In this document: positions 8,404-19,757 of the stretch, in pieces
Layout of the letters: each line of letters opens with the position of its first letter
Position numbering within the stretch: position 1 is the first letter of the stretch
Assembly (NCBI GenBank): GCA_041163745.1
Contig: JBEAQU010000015.1
Location: 8,526-72,525 of the forward strand
Reading direction: 5' to 3'
DNA length: 64,000 nucleotides
From: UBA6168 sp041163745
GTDB lineage: Bacteria; Bacteroidota; Bacteroidia; Chitinophagales; Saprospiraceae
Notes under the pieces: model-generated
The model's input: the letters and a program-made list of their open reading frames with translations, nothing else
What the model was told of the DNA's origin: nothing
Database searches by the model: none
Made by a program: the position numbers and the translations under genes

Positions 8404-10689
8404 TTATCGGTCCGCCTTGACGAATCTTCCCACAAAGGTCCCGTCCGGCCCCGTCATTTCGAGGATATAGATTCCGCTCGGCAGCGTCGAGACAACCAGA
8501 TCGAGTTTCCAGGGGCTGTCCGCCGGAAGGACGGCAGAGTGCGTCAGGCTAAGCACCCCGCTCAGGTGGCGGATCCGGACCGAGGTCTTGCCGCCGTGCC
8601 GGCTTGTTCCCATGACACGGAGGAAATCCGTCGCCGGGTTAGGCAGCATCCGGCAGGACAGTTCTCCGGTGGTAACGGTGGCATCGGAGAAGACACCGTC
8701 CTCCCCAACCTGGAAATCGTTGTCATCGGAGACCGGGAGGTCTGGGCCGATGGTCACCCATCTTTCCGCCGGATTCTTTCCGATGATATCCACATCCAGG
8801 CGGTAGGTGCCGTAGGGTAGATCCGGGAAGGAATACCGGCCGTCGGCGTTTGTCCGGGTATGGCGTGCCGGTGTTTCGGTGGCATCGTACAGGACGATGT
8901 CAACGTCTTCCAAGGCATTGCCGCGGGGACCGCCGCCACCGTGGAACCCTTCCTCGCTCACGGAACCGCCGATGGTGCCGGGGCCGCTGAGCGACTGGGC
9001 GGGAACCAGCTGGATGTCGAAGCCGGTGCCATCGGACGGCAGGACCGTGCCGGCGGCCGTCCAATGGGTGACCGTACCGAAATAAGTGGGCAGGTAATCC
9101 GCTGCGTAGGGCGAGCCGTCCGACAAGGAAACCCTGAGCAGGTAGTTGCCGGGTGGCACTGCGTCGAACTGGTAGCGGGACAGCAGGCTGACCGGGTCAT
9201 TGGACAGGGGGGCGGTGGCGAACGGAGTCCACGGTCCGTCGGATCCGTCGGACTGCCATAATTCCGCCGTTCCTTCCAGCGCTGCCGTCTCCAGCGGGTC
9301 CGTCAGCAGCACATATCCTTCGACGGGATAGCCGGTGAAGGCGGTATAATCATAACAATCCGATGCCGTGCAGCCGTTCGGTCCGGTCACCGTGACGCAA
9401 TAGGTTCCGGATTGGGTGGGCGTGATCATCGGTCCGGTTTCTCCGGTGTTCCACAGATAAGTCAGGGCGAAAGGATTGGGGATGGCAAGAAGGACGTTCC
9501 AACCGAACGAATCCTCCTCCAGGATATGGACGCTGCAATTGTTGTTGGGTGCATACAGGGTGACACATTCCGAGGCGGTGCAGCCGCCGGCGTCCGTGAT
9601 GGTGATGCAATAGGTGGCCGGGGCGTTGACCGGTGCCGGCACCATGACATGTGGGGTCATCAGGTTTTGGGTGTTCCAGAGGTAGCTGAAAGGTGCCGTG
9701 CCGCTCGCGGATGCCACGAGGGTGAAGGTGCCGTCGGCGTTGTCGGTGACCGTCACCAGGACGCCGCATGATCCGGGGTTGCCGAGGACCAGGCAGTCGG
9801 TGGCGGTGCAGCCCGTCTGGTCGGTGATGGTCACGCAATAGTCGGAGATGTTGGGGTCGGGGAGGATGGTCTGGCTGGTCGCCCCGGTGCTCCAGGCATA
9901 ACTGAAGGGAGCGGCGCCGGTACCGTGTGCGACGAGCAGCAGCCCGTTGGCGGTGCTGTCGAGATGGATGTCCGCCGAACAACCGTTGTTGGTTTGCACA
10001 CTGATACAGGCATCGGAAACACAGCCTGCCGCATCTGTGACTGTCACGCAATAAGTGCCGGAGCTGCCGACCGGCAGGGTGGAACCGGTTGCGCCGGAAC
10101 TCCAAAGAAAGGAGAAAGGGGCGGTGCCGGTGGCGAGGGCGTTGATCTCCAGTCCGCCCGTATTCGAAGAGTCCATTTCCAGCGACACATTGCACGAGGG
10201 GGGCAGGTTGAAGTCGAAGCAATCGCTTGATGCGCAGCCGTCGGTATCCGTCAGGGTGACGCAATAGGTGCCGGGCGCATTCGGCTGCAGGATGTTGCCG
10301 ACGGTACCGGTGCTCCATTGGTAGGCATAGGGTGCCGTTCCGCCGGCGCCGACGGCCTGCAGGACGCCGTTGCCGACCTGATGGATGTCGACCTGGCAAG
10401 GGCTGGTGGAGAAAAGGCAGGTCGTGGCGGTGCAGCCGGTGGTATCCGCGACGAACACACAAAGATTGGTTCCCCACTGGTTGTAAAGGGTGGTTTCGGT
10501 GCTGTCGCCGTTGGTCCATAGGTAGGTGAATGGACCTGCCCCGTTCGGGACGGCCGTGACCAGCAGGGCGCCGTTGGGGTTGGAGACGGAGTCGATTTCC
10601 AGGAAGACACTGCAGGGCTGGGCAAAAATCGGAACGGCCGGTAGCAGGGCGAAAGCGGCCAGAAGGAGTAGGTAAAGGTAATTCTTCAT
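8404..10689 (-). CDS. SprB-repeat surface protein with T9SS type A sorting domain
   Basis: 761 residues with a signal peptide (hydrophobic LYLLLLAAFALLPAVPIFAQ). Residues about 25-470 are six SprB-type repeats of about 70 residues, each with FxYxWxTG, YCVTxTD and GCxAxxC motifs. A cysteine-free stretch follows, then a carboxypeptidase-regulatory or SdrD B-like module (about 585-665; EDVDIVLYDAT, DGRYSFPDLPYGTYRL), and a type A C-terminal sorting domain (about 685-761; LPNPATDFLRV, LPSGIYILEM). It is therefore an exported, probably surface-anchored protein moved by the T9SS; SprB repeats are known from the Flavobacterium gliding adhesin, though an adhesive role here is inferred. A -7 box TATCTTTG lies about 100 bp upstream. 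The 198-bp repeat array lies just beyond its 3' end. Confidence 0.9.
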   Translation of the reverse strand: MKNYLYLLLLAAFALLPAVPIFAQPCSVFLEIDSVSNPNGALLVTAVPNGAGPFTYLWTNGDSTETTLYNQWGTNLCVFVADTTGCTATTCLFSTSPCQVDIHQVGNGVLQAVGAGGTAPYAYQWSTGTVGNILQPNAPGTYCVTLTDTDGCASSDCFDFNLPPSCNVSLEMDSSNTGGLEINALATGTAPFSFLWSSGATGSTLPVGSSGTYCVTVTDAAGCVSDACISVQTNNGCSADIHLDSTANGLLLVAHGTGAAPFSYAWSTGATSQTILPDPNISDYCVTITDQTGCTATDCLVLGNPGSCGVLVTVTDNADGTFTLVASASGTAPFSYLWNTQNLMTPHVMVPAPVNAPATYCITITDAGGCTASECVTLYAPNNNCSVHILEEDSFGWNVLLAIPNPFALTYLWNTGETGPMITPTQSGTYCVTVTGPNGCTASDCYDYTAFTGYPVEGYVLLTDPLETAALEGTAELWQSDGSDGPWTPFATAPLSNDPVSLLSRYQFDAVPPGNYLLRVSLSDGSPYAADYLPTYFGTVTHWTAAGTVLPSDGTGFDIQLVPAQSLSGPGTIGGSVSEEGFHGGGGPRGNALEDVDIVLYDATETPARHTRTNADGRYSFPDLPYGTYRLDVDIIGKNPAERWVTIGPDLPVSDDNDFQVGEDGVFSDATVTTGELSCRMLPNPATDFLRVMGTSRHGGKTSVRIRHLSGVLSLTHSAVLPADSPWKLDLVVSTLPSGIYILEMTGPDGTFVGRFVKADR

Positions 10690-10787
10690 GAATGTCTGAT
10701 ATTAAAGTTGGATGAAAAAATTTGCCAGGCCAGGATCCGCGTTGCCATGCCGGGGCAAGGTATGGCCCGGAGGCTGTCCTATGGGGG

Positions 10788-10795
10788 CAAAGATA
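10788..10795 (-). promoter_or_regulatory. Probable -7 box (TATCTTTG) of the SprB-repeat gene
   Basis: An exact match to the Bacteroidota -7 consensus TAnnTTTG about 100 bp upstream of the start at 10689. No convincing TTTG-like -33 element is present, so only moderate trust is warranted. Confidence 0.4.
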
Positions 10796-10877
10796 TGGTT
10801 TGTCCGGGCTGCGGGGGGGAATCGAGCCTTAAATATCGGCTGGCCGTCAAGTTTCATGCGGAAGTTCCCGCCTGTCC

Positions 10878-13800
10878 TCAGTTGGTGTCGGCGATTTTGG
10901 GGAGGATACCGGTGCCCAGGATGGTGCCGTCGGACAGGCGTCGGACGACCACCGCATAAGGACCGGCGGGAAGGCCGTCTGCCAAGGGCAGGGCGGACCG
11001 GCCGGTCGGGACGGTGGTCCGGAGCACGAGCTGGCCGCCGGGGTGATACAGGCTGACGGAATAGGATTCGTTTTGACCGGAATCGCGGATATCCACCTGC
11101 AGCTCGTTTCGGAAGGGGAGCGGGTGGAAAGCATACGTCGGGGCGGTACGGGCCGTGGCTGTTGTTCCCACCGGCGAGCAGGTTCCGGGACTGGGCAACA
11201 GGAGGGGGTACGAAAAACCAGGGAAGACCAAGTCGGAAACAAGGATGTCCAGGTCTCCGGCGTCAGCCGATCCGGGCGGTAGGGAAAAGGTCAGGGGGAA
11301 TCCGTAGGCACCGGTGGCGGTGAGGGCCGGCCAGGTCGGGATGTGGACGAGGAAGGAATCTCCCAGGAAGAACTGGGTGGCGGTCAGGACGACGGAGAGG
11401 AAATCGTCCGAGGGGTCGGCGGGCGTCCCGTTGTCCTGGCAGCTGACGCTGTCCAGGACGGCGGAGAGGCTGGGCATCTCGTTCGAGCAGGTTCCGGGGT
11501 TGGGAAAATGAAGGCTGAGGGTGGCGGAATCCACCGTCAGGCTGGAGAAAAACAGTTCGAAGGCGTCGCCGTTCCAATCCGCCAGGGGCAGGGTGAGTTC
11601 CCAGGCTTGTCCGAGGGGCAAGGTGTCGGTATTGCCGGCGAAGGAGAGCAGGGCACTGTCCCCCAGATTCCAGAACGAACCGGCCTGTATGGTGAAAGAG
11701 AGGAGGGCCAGGTCGTCGGTCGGGTCGGTCGGGGTGCCGTTGTCGAGGCAGACGATGCCGGTGTCCAGGGCGGTCAGAAAAGGGGGGAAGGGGAACAGGT
11801 TGCGGAAGATGTTCACTTCGTCCTTGGAAATGACGACCAGGTCCTGTTTGCCGTCCCCGTCCATGTCGGCGCAGGCCACTTCGTCGGCCATGGGCAGGTC
11901 ATCGGCCAGCAGGTGCCATTGGGTGGATTGCAGGGAGCCGTCTAGGTTTTCTGCCCAGCCGAGATACTGTCCGGTTTCGGAGGTGGCGGCGAGGTCGGTG
12001 TCTCCGTCCATGTCCAGGTCGGCGGGGAGGATGTTCCAGGGAAAGGAGGGGGCGCCGAGGTCGCGTTCCGTCAGTTCGAACTGGCCGGTTCCGTCATTGG
12101 TCAGCTGGACGAGGGAGGTGCCGATGCCGGCGAACCAGATGTCCGGATCGCCGTCCAGGTCATGGTCGAAGACCTCGGTGTCGCGCACCTGGCCACTGCC
12201 GCTGTGGAGGAGATGGTCGGTGAAATTGTTGGCGCCGTCGTTCTCATACCAGTAGATCCGGATGTTGGCGACAGGGGCACCGCTGGCATAGACGACGAAG
12301 AGGTCGTCGTCACCGTCGCCGTCCACATCGGCAATCGACAGGAAGCGGGGGGTGAAGTTTCCGTTGACAAGGAAAGACCCTCCGAAGCTGAGCGATCCGT
12401 CGCCGTTGTTCTTCATCCAATAGATGTCTTTGGCGGCGTACCAGTGGGTGTACATGACATCCGGGAGGGAATCCTTGTTCCAGTCGTAAGGAAGGATATG
12501 ATTGGCGTAGCCTTGGGAACCGCTGACGGAGTTGGCGACGGGGAAATGGCCGGTGCCGTCGTTGAGGAACACCTTGGGGTAGACATAGAGGATGTCGAGA
12601 TAGGGGTCTGTGGCCTTGAGCAGGTCGGGGAAGCCGTCGGCGTTGAGGTCGGCCAGGACCCCCTGGGAGGTGGTGGAGGGGTGGAGGAGGTCGCCCATTC
12701 GGAAGGTGCCGTCGCCTTGGTTGAAGTAGCTGGCGGTGAAGGAACCGCCGTTGGAACCGAGGATGAGGTCCTGGTCGCCGTCGCCGTCGATGTCGCCGGA
12801 GATGAGCTCGTCGGGTTCGTGGACATGCCCCAGGTCCTTGAACTGGTAGAAGGACCCGAAGGAATTGAAATATCGGAGGAGGCGTTGTTCGTATTCGGTG
12901 ACGACGAGCAGGTCCTGGATGCCGTCTCCGTTAAGGTCGTCGACATGCAGGCGGGCGGTGGGCATGTCGTCGGTAGGGACGGAGTAGACGGAGAAATTGC
13001 CGTTGCCGTCGTTCAGGAGTTTGAGGAGTTTCGGGTTGGCGGTGGTCACCCTGGCCACGAGGATGTCCTGGTCGCCGTCCTGGTCGACGTCCGTCAGTCG
13101 GAAATCCTGGAGGACGGAGCCGTCGTAGAGGATGGAGGACGGCTGGAAGGTGCCGTCGCCGTTGCTGCGGTAGCAGAGGATCTTGGTGGGGTTGAAATAG
13201 ACGAGGTCTTCGAAGGTATCGCCGTTGATGTCGGCGGGAATGATGTGGTGGGTGGAGCTGTTGCCGATGTCGACGGGGGCGGAGAACTGTTGGCTGCCGA
13301 GGTTGCGAAACCAGACCATTTTGGAGAAGGGGGAGAGGCGGGAGGCGGCCAGGTCCGGGAGTCCGTCACCGTCCACATCGGTCGAGCAGAGGGAGGCGTA
13401 GTAATAGTTGCCGATGAAGGGGGTGAGGGTCAGTTTGGAGCTGAAGGTGCCGTCCTGCAGATTGAAATAGACGTAGACGCCCCGGTTGGCGGAAGCGCCG
13501 TCGCTGGCGGAGATCGCGATATCGGGAAAGCCGTCTATGTCGAAATCCCGGATGACGATTTCGCTGATGCCGGACATATCGGCATCGAGGTAAACCGGGT
13601 CGCCGAAGGTGCCGTCGCCGGGATTGGACCACCAGACCAGGTGTTCGTCCGCATCGGCGGCCACGACGTCGACGTCGCCGTCCTGGTCGAGGTCGTCCAC
13701 GGCGAACTCCAGGTGGAGGCCGGTGCCGAGGGAGAAAGGCACTTCGTACCGGCTGTCGTCACCTGGCAGTTTGGAGAGGATGGAGAGCCGTTTCTGGTCG

Positions 13801-13964
13801 CTGATGAGCAGGTCCTTCAGTCCGTCCCCGTTGAAATCGGCGGTTTGGAGAAGGCGGACATCGTTGTTGGATCCGTAGAAGGCGGTCTGTCGGGCGGCGA
13901 ATTGTGCCGAAGCCAGCTGGCTGAGACAGAGGAGCGGCAAAAGAAGGCGGAGCATGGTCATCAT
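10878..13964 (-). CDS. FG-GAP/VCBS repeat protein with T9SS type A sorting domain
   Basis: 1028 residues. The signal peptide (MMTMLRLLLPLLCLSQLASA) is followed by a long run of FG-GAP/VCBS blades, seen as about a dozen calcium-binding-like D-x-D-x-DG-x-x-D motifs (DFNGDGLKDLLISD, DLDQDGDVDVVAAD, DVDGDGLPDLAASR and so on) up to about residue 720; these form an integrin-like beta-propeller. Two related beta-sandwich segments (both with DNGTPxDPxDD motifs) lie between about 760 and 930. The last 80 residues form a type A sorting domain (HPLPFRNELQVDI, GLPAGPYAVVV). It is an exported T9SS cargo; ligand or enzyme activity is not apparent. It is encoded between the SprB-repeat gene and the sulfatase gene, all on the same strand, with 90-190 bp gaps. 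Confidence 0.9.
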   Translation of the reverse strand: MMTMLRLLLPLLCLSQLASAQFAARQTAFYGSNNDVRLLQTADFNGDGLKDLLISDQKRLSILSKLPGDDSRYEVPFSLGTGLHLEFAVDDLDQDGDVDVVAADADEHLVWWSNPGDGTFGDPVYLDADMSGISEIVIRDFDIDGFPDIAISASDGASANRGVYVYFNLQDGTFSSKLTLTPFIGNYYYASLCSTDVDGDGLPDLAASRLSPFSKMVWFRNLGSQQFSAPVDIGNSSTHHIIPADINGDTFEDLVYFNPTKILCYRSNGDGTFQPSSILYDGSVLQDFRLTDVDQDGDQDILVARVTTANPKLLKLLNDGNGNFSVYSVPTDDMPTARLHVDDLNGDGIQDLLVVTEYEQRLLRYFNSFGSFYQFKDLGHVHEPDELISGDIDGDGDQDLILGSNGGSFTASYFNQGDGTFRMGDLLHPSTTSQGVLADLNADGFPDLLKATDPYLDILYVYPKVFLNDGTGHFPVANSVSGSQGYANHILPYDWNKDSLPDVMYTHWYAAKDIYWMKNNGDGSLSFGGSFLVNGNFTPRFLSIADVDGDGDDDLFVVYASGAPVANIRIYWYENDGANNFTDHLLHSGSGQVRDTEVFDHDLDGDPDIWFAGIGTSLVQLTNDGTGQFELTERDLGAPSFPWNILPADLDMDGDTDLAATSETGQYLGWAENLDGSLQSTQWHLLADDLPMADEVACADMDGDGKQDLVVISKDEVNIFRNLFPFPPFLTALDTGIVCLDNGTPTDPTDDLALLSFTIQAGSFWNLGDSALLSFAGNTDTLPLGQAWELTLPLADWNGDAFELFFSSLTVDSATLSLHFPNPGTCSNEMPSLSAVLDSVSCQDNGTPADPSDDFLSVVLTATQFFLGDSFLVHIPTWPALTATGAYGFPLTFSLPPGSADAGDLDILVSDLVFPGFSYPLLLPSPGTCSPVGTTATARTAPTYAFHPLPFRNELQVDIRDSGQNESYSVSLYHPGGQLVLRTTVPTGRSALPLADGLPAGPYAVVVRRLSDGTILGTGILPKIADTN

Positions 13965-14053
13965 TGTGCGGATTAAGTGAGCGGCCGGGGTACCGGCAGC
14001 AGGACAAAGGCCGATGCTGCGGACGCCGCGCAGGAAGGGAGGCGAGATGGTGG

Positions 14054-15511
14054 TCAGGGGATTCTTCCGATGGGTCTTCGCCCGGAGCCTTCCCGCTTTT
14101 GCAGGTCATCCCCGAGGTCGTTGCGGACCGATTCGGCGTAGGTTTCCAATTCGCGGACGACATCCGGGTACAGGAGCTGGACGTCATATCGTTCGGCGGG
14201 ATCGCGCCGGAGGTCGTACAGCGCCTGGTGGGTGATGTGCTCTTCGGTGGTGGGGCCGGGGAAGCCGTCGTTGCCGGGGAGGAAGCCTTCGTAGGTGCGG
14301 CCCGGATGGGGGAAGACGAGTTTCCAGTGGTCTTTGCGGACGGCCTCCAGCGAGTTGCGGCGGTAGAAGTAGGCGAAGAACGGGCGGGCGGCGGTGGACT
14401 TTGCGTCGGTCAGGGCATCGGCGAAGCTGATGCCGTCGATGGGCAGGGTAGGAAGGGCTGCGCCGGACAGTTCGGCGAGGGTCGGGAGGATGTCGATGGT
14501 GGTCCAGAGTTGGTTGCGGACCGTGCCGGCGGGAATCGTCCCGGGCCAGCGGAAGATGGCGGGTACCCGGTGACCGCCTTCGAAAGAGGTGCCTTTACCT
14601 TCCCGGAAGCCGCCGGCGCTGCCGGCATGGTTGCCGAAATTGAGCCAGGGGCCGTTGTCGGAGGTGAAGATGACGAGGGTGTTATCATCGAGGCCTTCCT
14701 GCCGGAGGCTTTCGAGGATCCGGCCGATGCTGTCGTCGATTTCCAGCATGAGGTCGGCCCACAAGCCTTTGCCGCTTTTGCCGGCATAGGGAGGGGAGAC
14801 GGCGATGGGGACGTGGGGCATGGAGTGGGGGAGGTAAAGGAAAAAAGGATTCCTTTTATTGCGACGGATAAAATCGACCGCTTTTTCGGTGTACAGGCCG
14901 GTGAGGGTGCCTTGTTGTTCCAGGGTGTGTACATAGGTGCTGGTGTCGTTGCCGGACAGCAGCGGCAGCGGCGGGAAATGGGATTTGGGGCTGCGGTTTC
15001 CGGCGGGTGTGCCGTCATACCAGACCGGCCACATGTCGTTGGAGAAGGGCAGGCCCGTATATTCGTCGAATCCGTGCTGGAGGGGGAGGAATCGGGTTTC
15101 GGAGCCGAGGTGCCATTTGCCGAAGGCGGCGGTGGCATAGCCAAGGGGCTTCAGCATTTCCGCGAGGGTGGTCTCCTCCTCGGCGATGCCCATGCGGGCG
15201 TTGGGCCAAAGGGCGCCGGAGAAACCGATGCGGTTGGGATAGCAACCGGTGAGCAGGGCCGCCCGGGAGGCGGAGCAGACGGCCTGGGCGGTGAGGAAGT
15301 TGGTGAAGCGCATGCCTTCGCGGGCCATGCGGTCCAGGTTCGGGGTCGTGTAGCCGGTGGCGCCGTAGCAGCTCAGGTCGCCATAGCCGAGGTCGTCCAT
15401 GAAGACCAGGACGATGTTCGGCGGCGGGGCCGCCGGCTGCTGTCGAAAAGCGGAAACGAGCGGCAGGGCGGCGGCGAGGAGGGCGGGGAGGAACCAGATC
15501 CGTTTCATCAT
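14054..15511 (-). CDS. Secreted sulfatase (type I, formylglycine-dependent)
   Basis: 485 residues with a signal peptide (FLPALLAAALPLVSA), so it acts outside the cytoplasm. Members hydrolyse sulfate esters using a Cys or Ser matured to formylglycine. The signature CSASRAALLTG begins at Cys79, a C-x-A-S-R variant of the usual C-x-P-S-R that is also known in functional sulfatases. Metal-binding Asp residues appear in FMDDLGYGDL (Asp39, Asp40) and FTSDNGPW. Other family blocks are FGKWHLG and PFFLYLPHSMPHVP. Length and architecture fit the arylsulfatase A-like class that degrades sulfated polysaccharides or other organic sulfates. No formylglycine-generating enzyme or carbohydrate utilisation genes are adjacent, so the substrate is unknown. 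No T9SS sorting domain is present. Confidence 0.92.
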   Translation of the reverse strand: MMKRIWFLPALLAAALPLVSAFRQQPAAPPPNIVLVFMDDLGYGDLSCYGATGYTTPNLDRMAREGMRFTNFLTAQAVCSASRAALLTGCYPNRIGFSGALWPNARMGIAEEETTLAEMLKPLGYATAAFGKWHLGSETRFLPLQHGFDEYTGLPFSNDMWPVWYDGTPAGNRSPKSHFPPLPLLSGNDTSTYVHTLEQQGTLTGLYTEKAVDFIRRNKRNPFFLYLPHSMPHVPIAVSPPYAGKSGKGLWADLMLEIDDSIGRILESLRQEGLDDNTLVIFTSDNGPWLNFGNHAGSAGGFREGKGTSFEGGHRVPAIFRWPGTIPAGTVRNQLWTTIDILPTLAELSGAALPTLPIDGISFADALTDAKSTAARPFFAYFYRRNSLEAVRKDHWKLVFPHPGRTYEGFLPGNDGFPGPTTEEHITHQALYDLRRDPAERYDVQLLYPDVVRELETYAESVRNDLGDDLQKREGSGRRPIGRIP

Positions 15512-15602
15512 GGGTCGTAGGAGCGGCTGTGTCCGGCAGGCCGGGGTGGACAGGCCGGACGGAGATGAACGATAGCGGGCGGTAAGATAGGCAATGCGGG
15601 GG

Positions 15603-15639
15603 ATAAAAAAAACAAACCTGCCGTTCAGGCAGGTTTGTT
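15603..15639 (-). terminator. Strong rho-independent terminator of clpB
   Basis: A perfect 12-bp stem (AACAAACCTGCC at 15611-15622 with GGCAGGTTTGTT at 15628-15639) and a 5-nt loop. On the minus strand it is followed by a run of T residues (15604-15610). It lies 37 bp beyond the clpB stop codon. Confidence 0.85.
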
Positions 15640-15675
15640 CGGTTTTCGGACGGGCATGGGGGTCGGCGGCGGGTC

Positions 15676-18303
<2,628 letters not shown>

Positions 18304-18414
18304 ATGAAATCGTTTTTTCGGTGGATGGTCCAAACCTTCTCTCCTTCATCAAGGGTTGTGCCATCGGCCCGGAAGGATGTTTTTGGCAGTTGAGACCGCC
18401 ATGCGGCTGACAAT

Positions 18415-18453
18415 TTGCCAGTAAAAAAACAAAATATACTGTCAAAATGGCAA
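18415..18453. promoter_or_regulatory. Imperfect inverted repeat upstream of clpB
   Basis: Nested inverted repeats: TTGCCA (18415-18420) with TGGCAA (18448-18453), and CAGTA (18419-18423) with TACTG (18437-18441), about 112-150 bp upstream of the clpB start, around an A/T-rich core. It could be an operator or the clpB promoter region; this is inference. A TATCTTTG box also occurs at 18485-18492 on the minus strand, without a clear -33 element. Confidence 0.3.
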
Positions 18454-18559
18454 GACGAAATGAATGCCGCGTCGGTGTGCTGGTCAAAGATACAGTGGTG
18501 GTCGGGTCCGATGGCCGGAAAAAATTACTGCAGGACCGGGACAAAGTTCATTCTTCTGA

Positions 18560-19756
18560 TCAATACCGGCCGGCGGCGCAGGTTTTGGCCAGTGTGCCGG
18601 ACAAGGCTTGCGCGGAGCGGGTCCTGACGACCCAGGTGTACAGGCCGGCGGGCAGGCTGCCCAGGTCGACGGTCATACCGTCGGCCGGGAGTGGTTCGGA
18701 GCGGAGCAGGCGGCCGGTGGCATCGAAGAGCAGGAAGTCGAGGGCGTGCGGAACGGCGGCGACGTACACCGGGCCGCAGGCCGGATTGGGATGGACGGCA
18801 GTGGAAAATGCCTTGCCAGGTGGTTCGGGAGAGGCGGTGGTCTGGCAGAAGGCGGCGGGTGGCGGCAGGTAGTGGATCGCCAGGAAATCCGACAGGCCTG
18901 CCGCAAGGTCTTCGGCGAAAGCTTCGCGGGCGAGGGGATCGAAGCGGACGGATTGGTGGCATTCGATCTGGACGCCGTCCACCATCCCGCCGTCGACGGA
19001 ACTGTGGCGGGCCGTGTTGTATCCGCCTTCGAAGTAGGGTTCGCCCGGTAGCGGGAAGGGGTCCTGCGGGGAGGGAACGGCCGGATGGCCGGTTTCACCG
19101 AGCAGGTGTCCGAGGCTGACCGCTCCCCGCAGGAGGGCGGCATGCGGATGATTGCCCGGGTTGTCACCGGTGAGGTGCCGCAGGCTGCTGTAGGCGATGT
19201 AGGTGGGGGAGTTGAGGACGGCATCGCCGAGCTGCAGCTCGTCCTCGTACAGGAGGTAACCCAGTTCCAGCCGTTGGATGGCATGGCCGTGGCCATGGAG
19301 GTCGACATACAGTCCTTTGCCGAAATCCACGGACACCCGGCTGCGGGCGGTGCTGATGAACTGGTGGAAATAACCCCAGGCCTGGGCTGCGTCCAGGTTG
19401 CCGTCGGCCGCCTCCGCGACTGCGCGGTTCGCATCCAGCTTCCTGCGGTGGAGGTGGTTGATGATGAGATGCGGATAACAGCCCGTCCGGTCGTGTATGC
19501 CGGAAAAGACGGCGCGGGAGAGTTCCTCGGTGAAGGCGTCGTTGGTATAGACGCAGCCGCCGCAGTTCCGGTCCGGGATGGACGCCGGCTGCAAGGCGCC
19601 GCCGTGCGGGGCGGAAATGACCAGGGGCATGTTTCCGGCGATGTATTCGATGTATCCGTTGGGACTGTAGTACGATTCGCCGGGGGTATAGGCCACCTGT
19701 GCGGCGGCGCCGACGGAAACGGTCAGCAGGAAGCCGAGGAGGCCCGGATGGCGCAT
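18560..19756 (-). CDS. Secreted N-formylglutamate-amidohydrolase-like protein with T9SS type A sorting domain
   Basis: 398 residues with a signal peptide (cleavage near residue 20, VGAAAQ). Residues about 35-300 resemble the N-formylglutamate amidohydrolase fold: ISAPHGGAL (48-55), LHRRKLDANRAV (102-113), VDLHGHGHA (151-159) and IECHQSVRFD (264-273) place the His/Glu/Asp/Arg residues expected of this zinc-dependent carboxypeptidase-like family. The last 80 residues form a T9SS sorting domain (VHPNPACGPVYV, LPAGLYTWVV). An extracytoplasmic location argues against a role in histidine degradation and suggests hydrolysis of an external amide or peptide. Its ATG lies 1 nt past the TGA of the PQQ-type dehydrogenase gene upstream, so translation is probably coupled. 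The family call is by motif only; the substrate is unknown. Confidence 0.75.
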   Translation of the reverse strand: MRHPGLLGFLLTVSVGAAAQVAYTPGESYYSPNGYIEYIAGNMPLVISAPHGGALQPASIPDRNCGGCVYTNDAFTEELSRAVFSGIHDRTGCYPHLIINHLHRRKLDANRAVAEAADGNLDAAQAWGYFHQFISTARSRVSVDFGKGLYVDLHGHGHAIQRLELGYLLYEDELQLGDAVLNSPTYIAYSSLRHLTGDNPGNHPHAALLRGAVSLGHLLGETGHPAVPSPQDPFPLPGEPYFEGGYNTARHSSVDGGMVDGVQIECHQSVRFDPLAREAFAEDLAAGLSDFLAIHYLPPPAAFCQTTASPEPPGKAFSTAVHPNPACGPVYVAAVPHALDFLLFDATGRLLRSEPLPADGMTVDLGSLPAGLYTWVVRTRSAQALSGTLAKTCAAGRY

Positions 19757-19757
19757 G

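Noticed and set aside
12162..13976. 604-codon plus-strand open frame
   Set aside because: Antisense shadow of the FG-GAP/VCBS gene; the translation is Val/Gly-rich with no domain, and the minus-strand gene has clear repeats and a sorting domain.
18304..18559. CIRCE or sigma-32 element upstream of clpB
   Set aside because: No TTAGCACTC-type inverted repeat or sigma-32 consensus is present; only the unrelated inverted repeat was noted.
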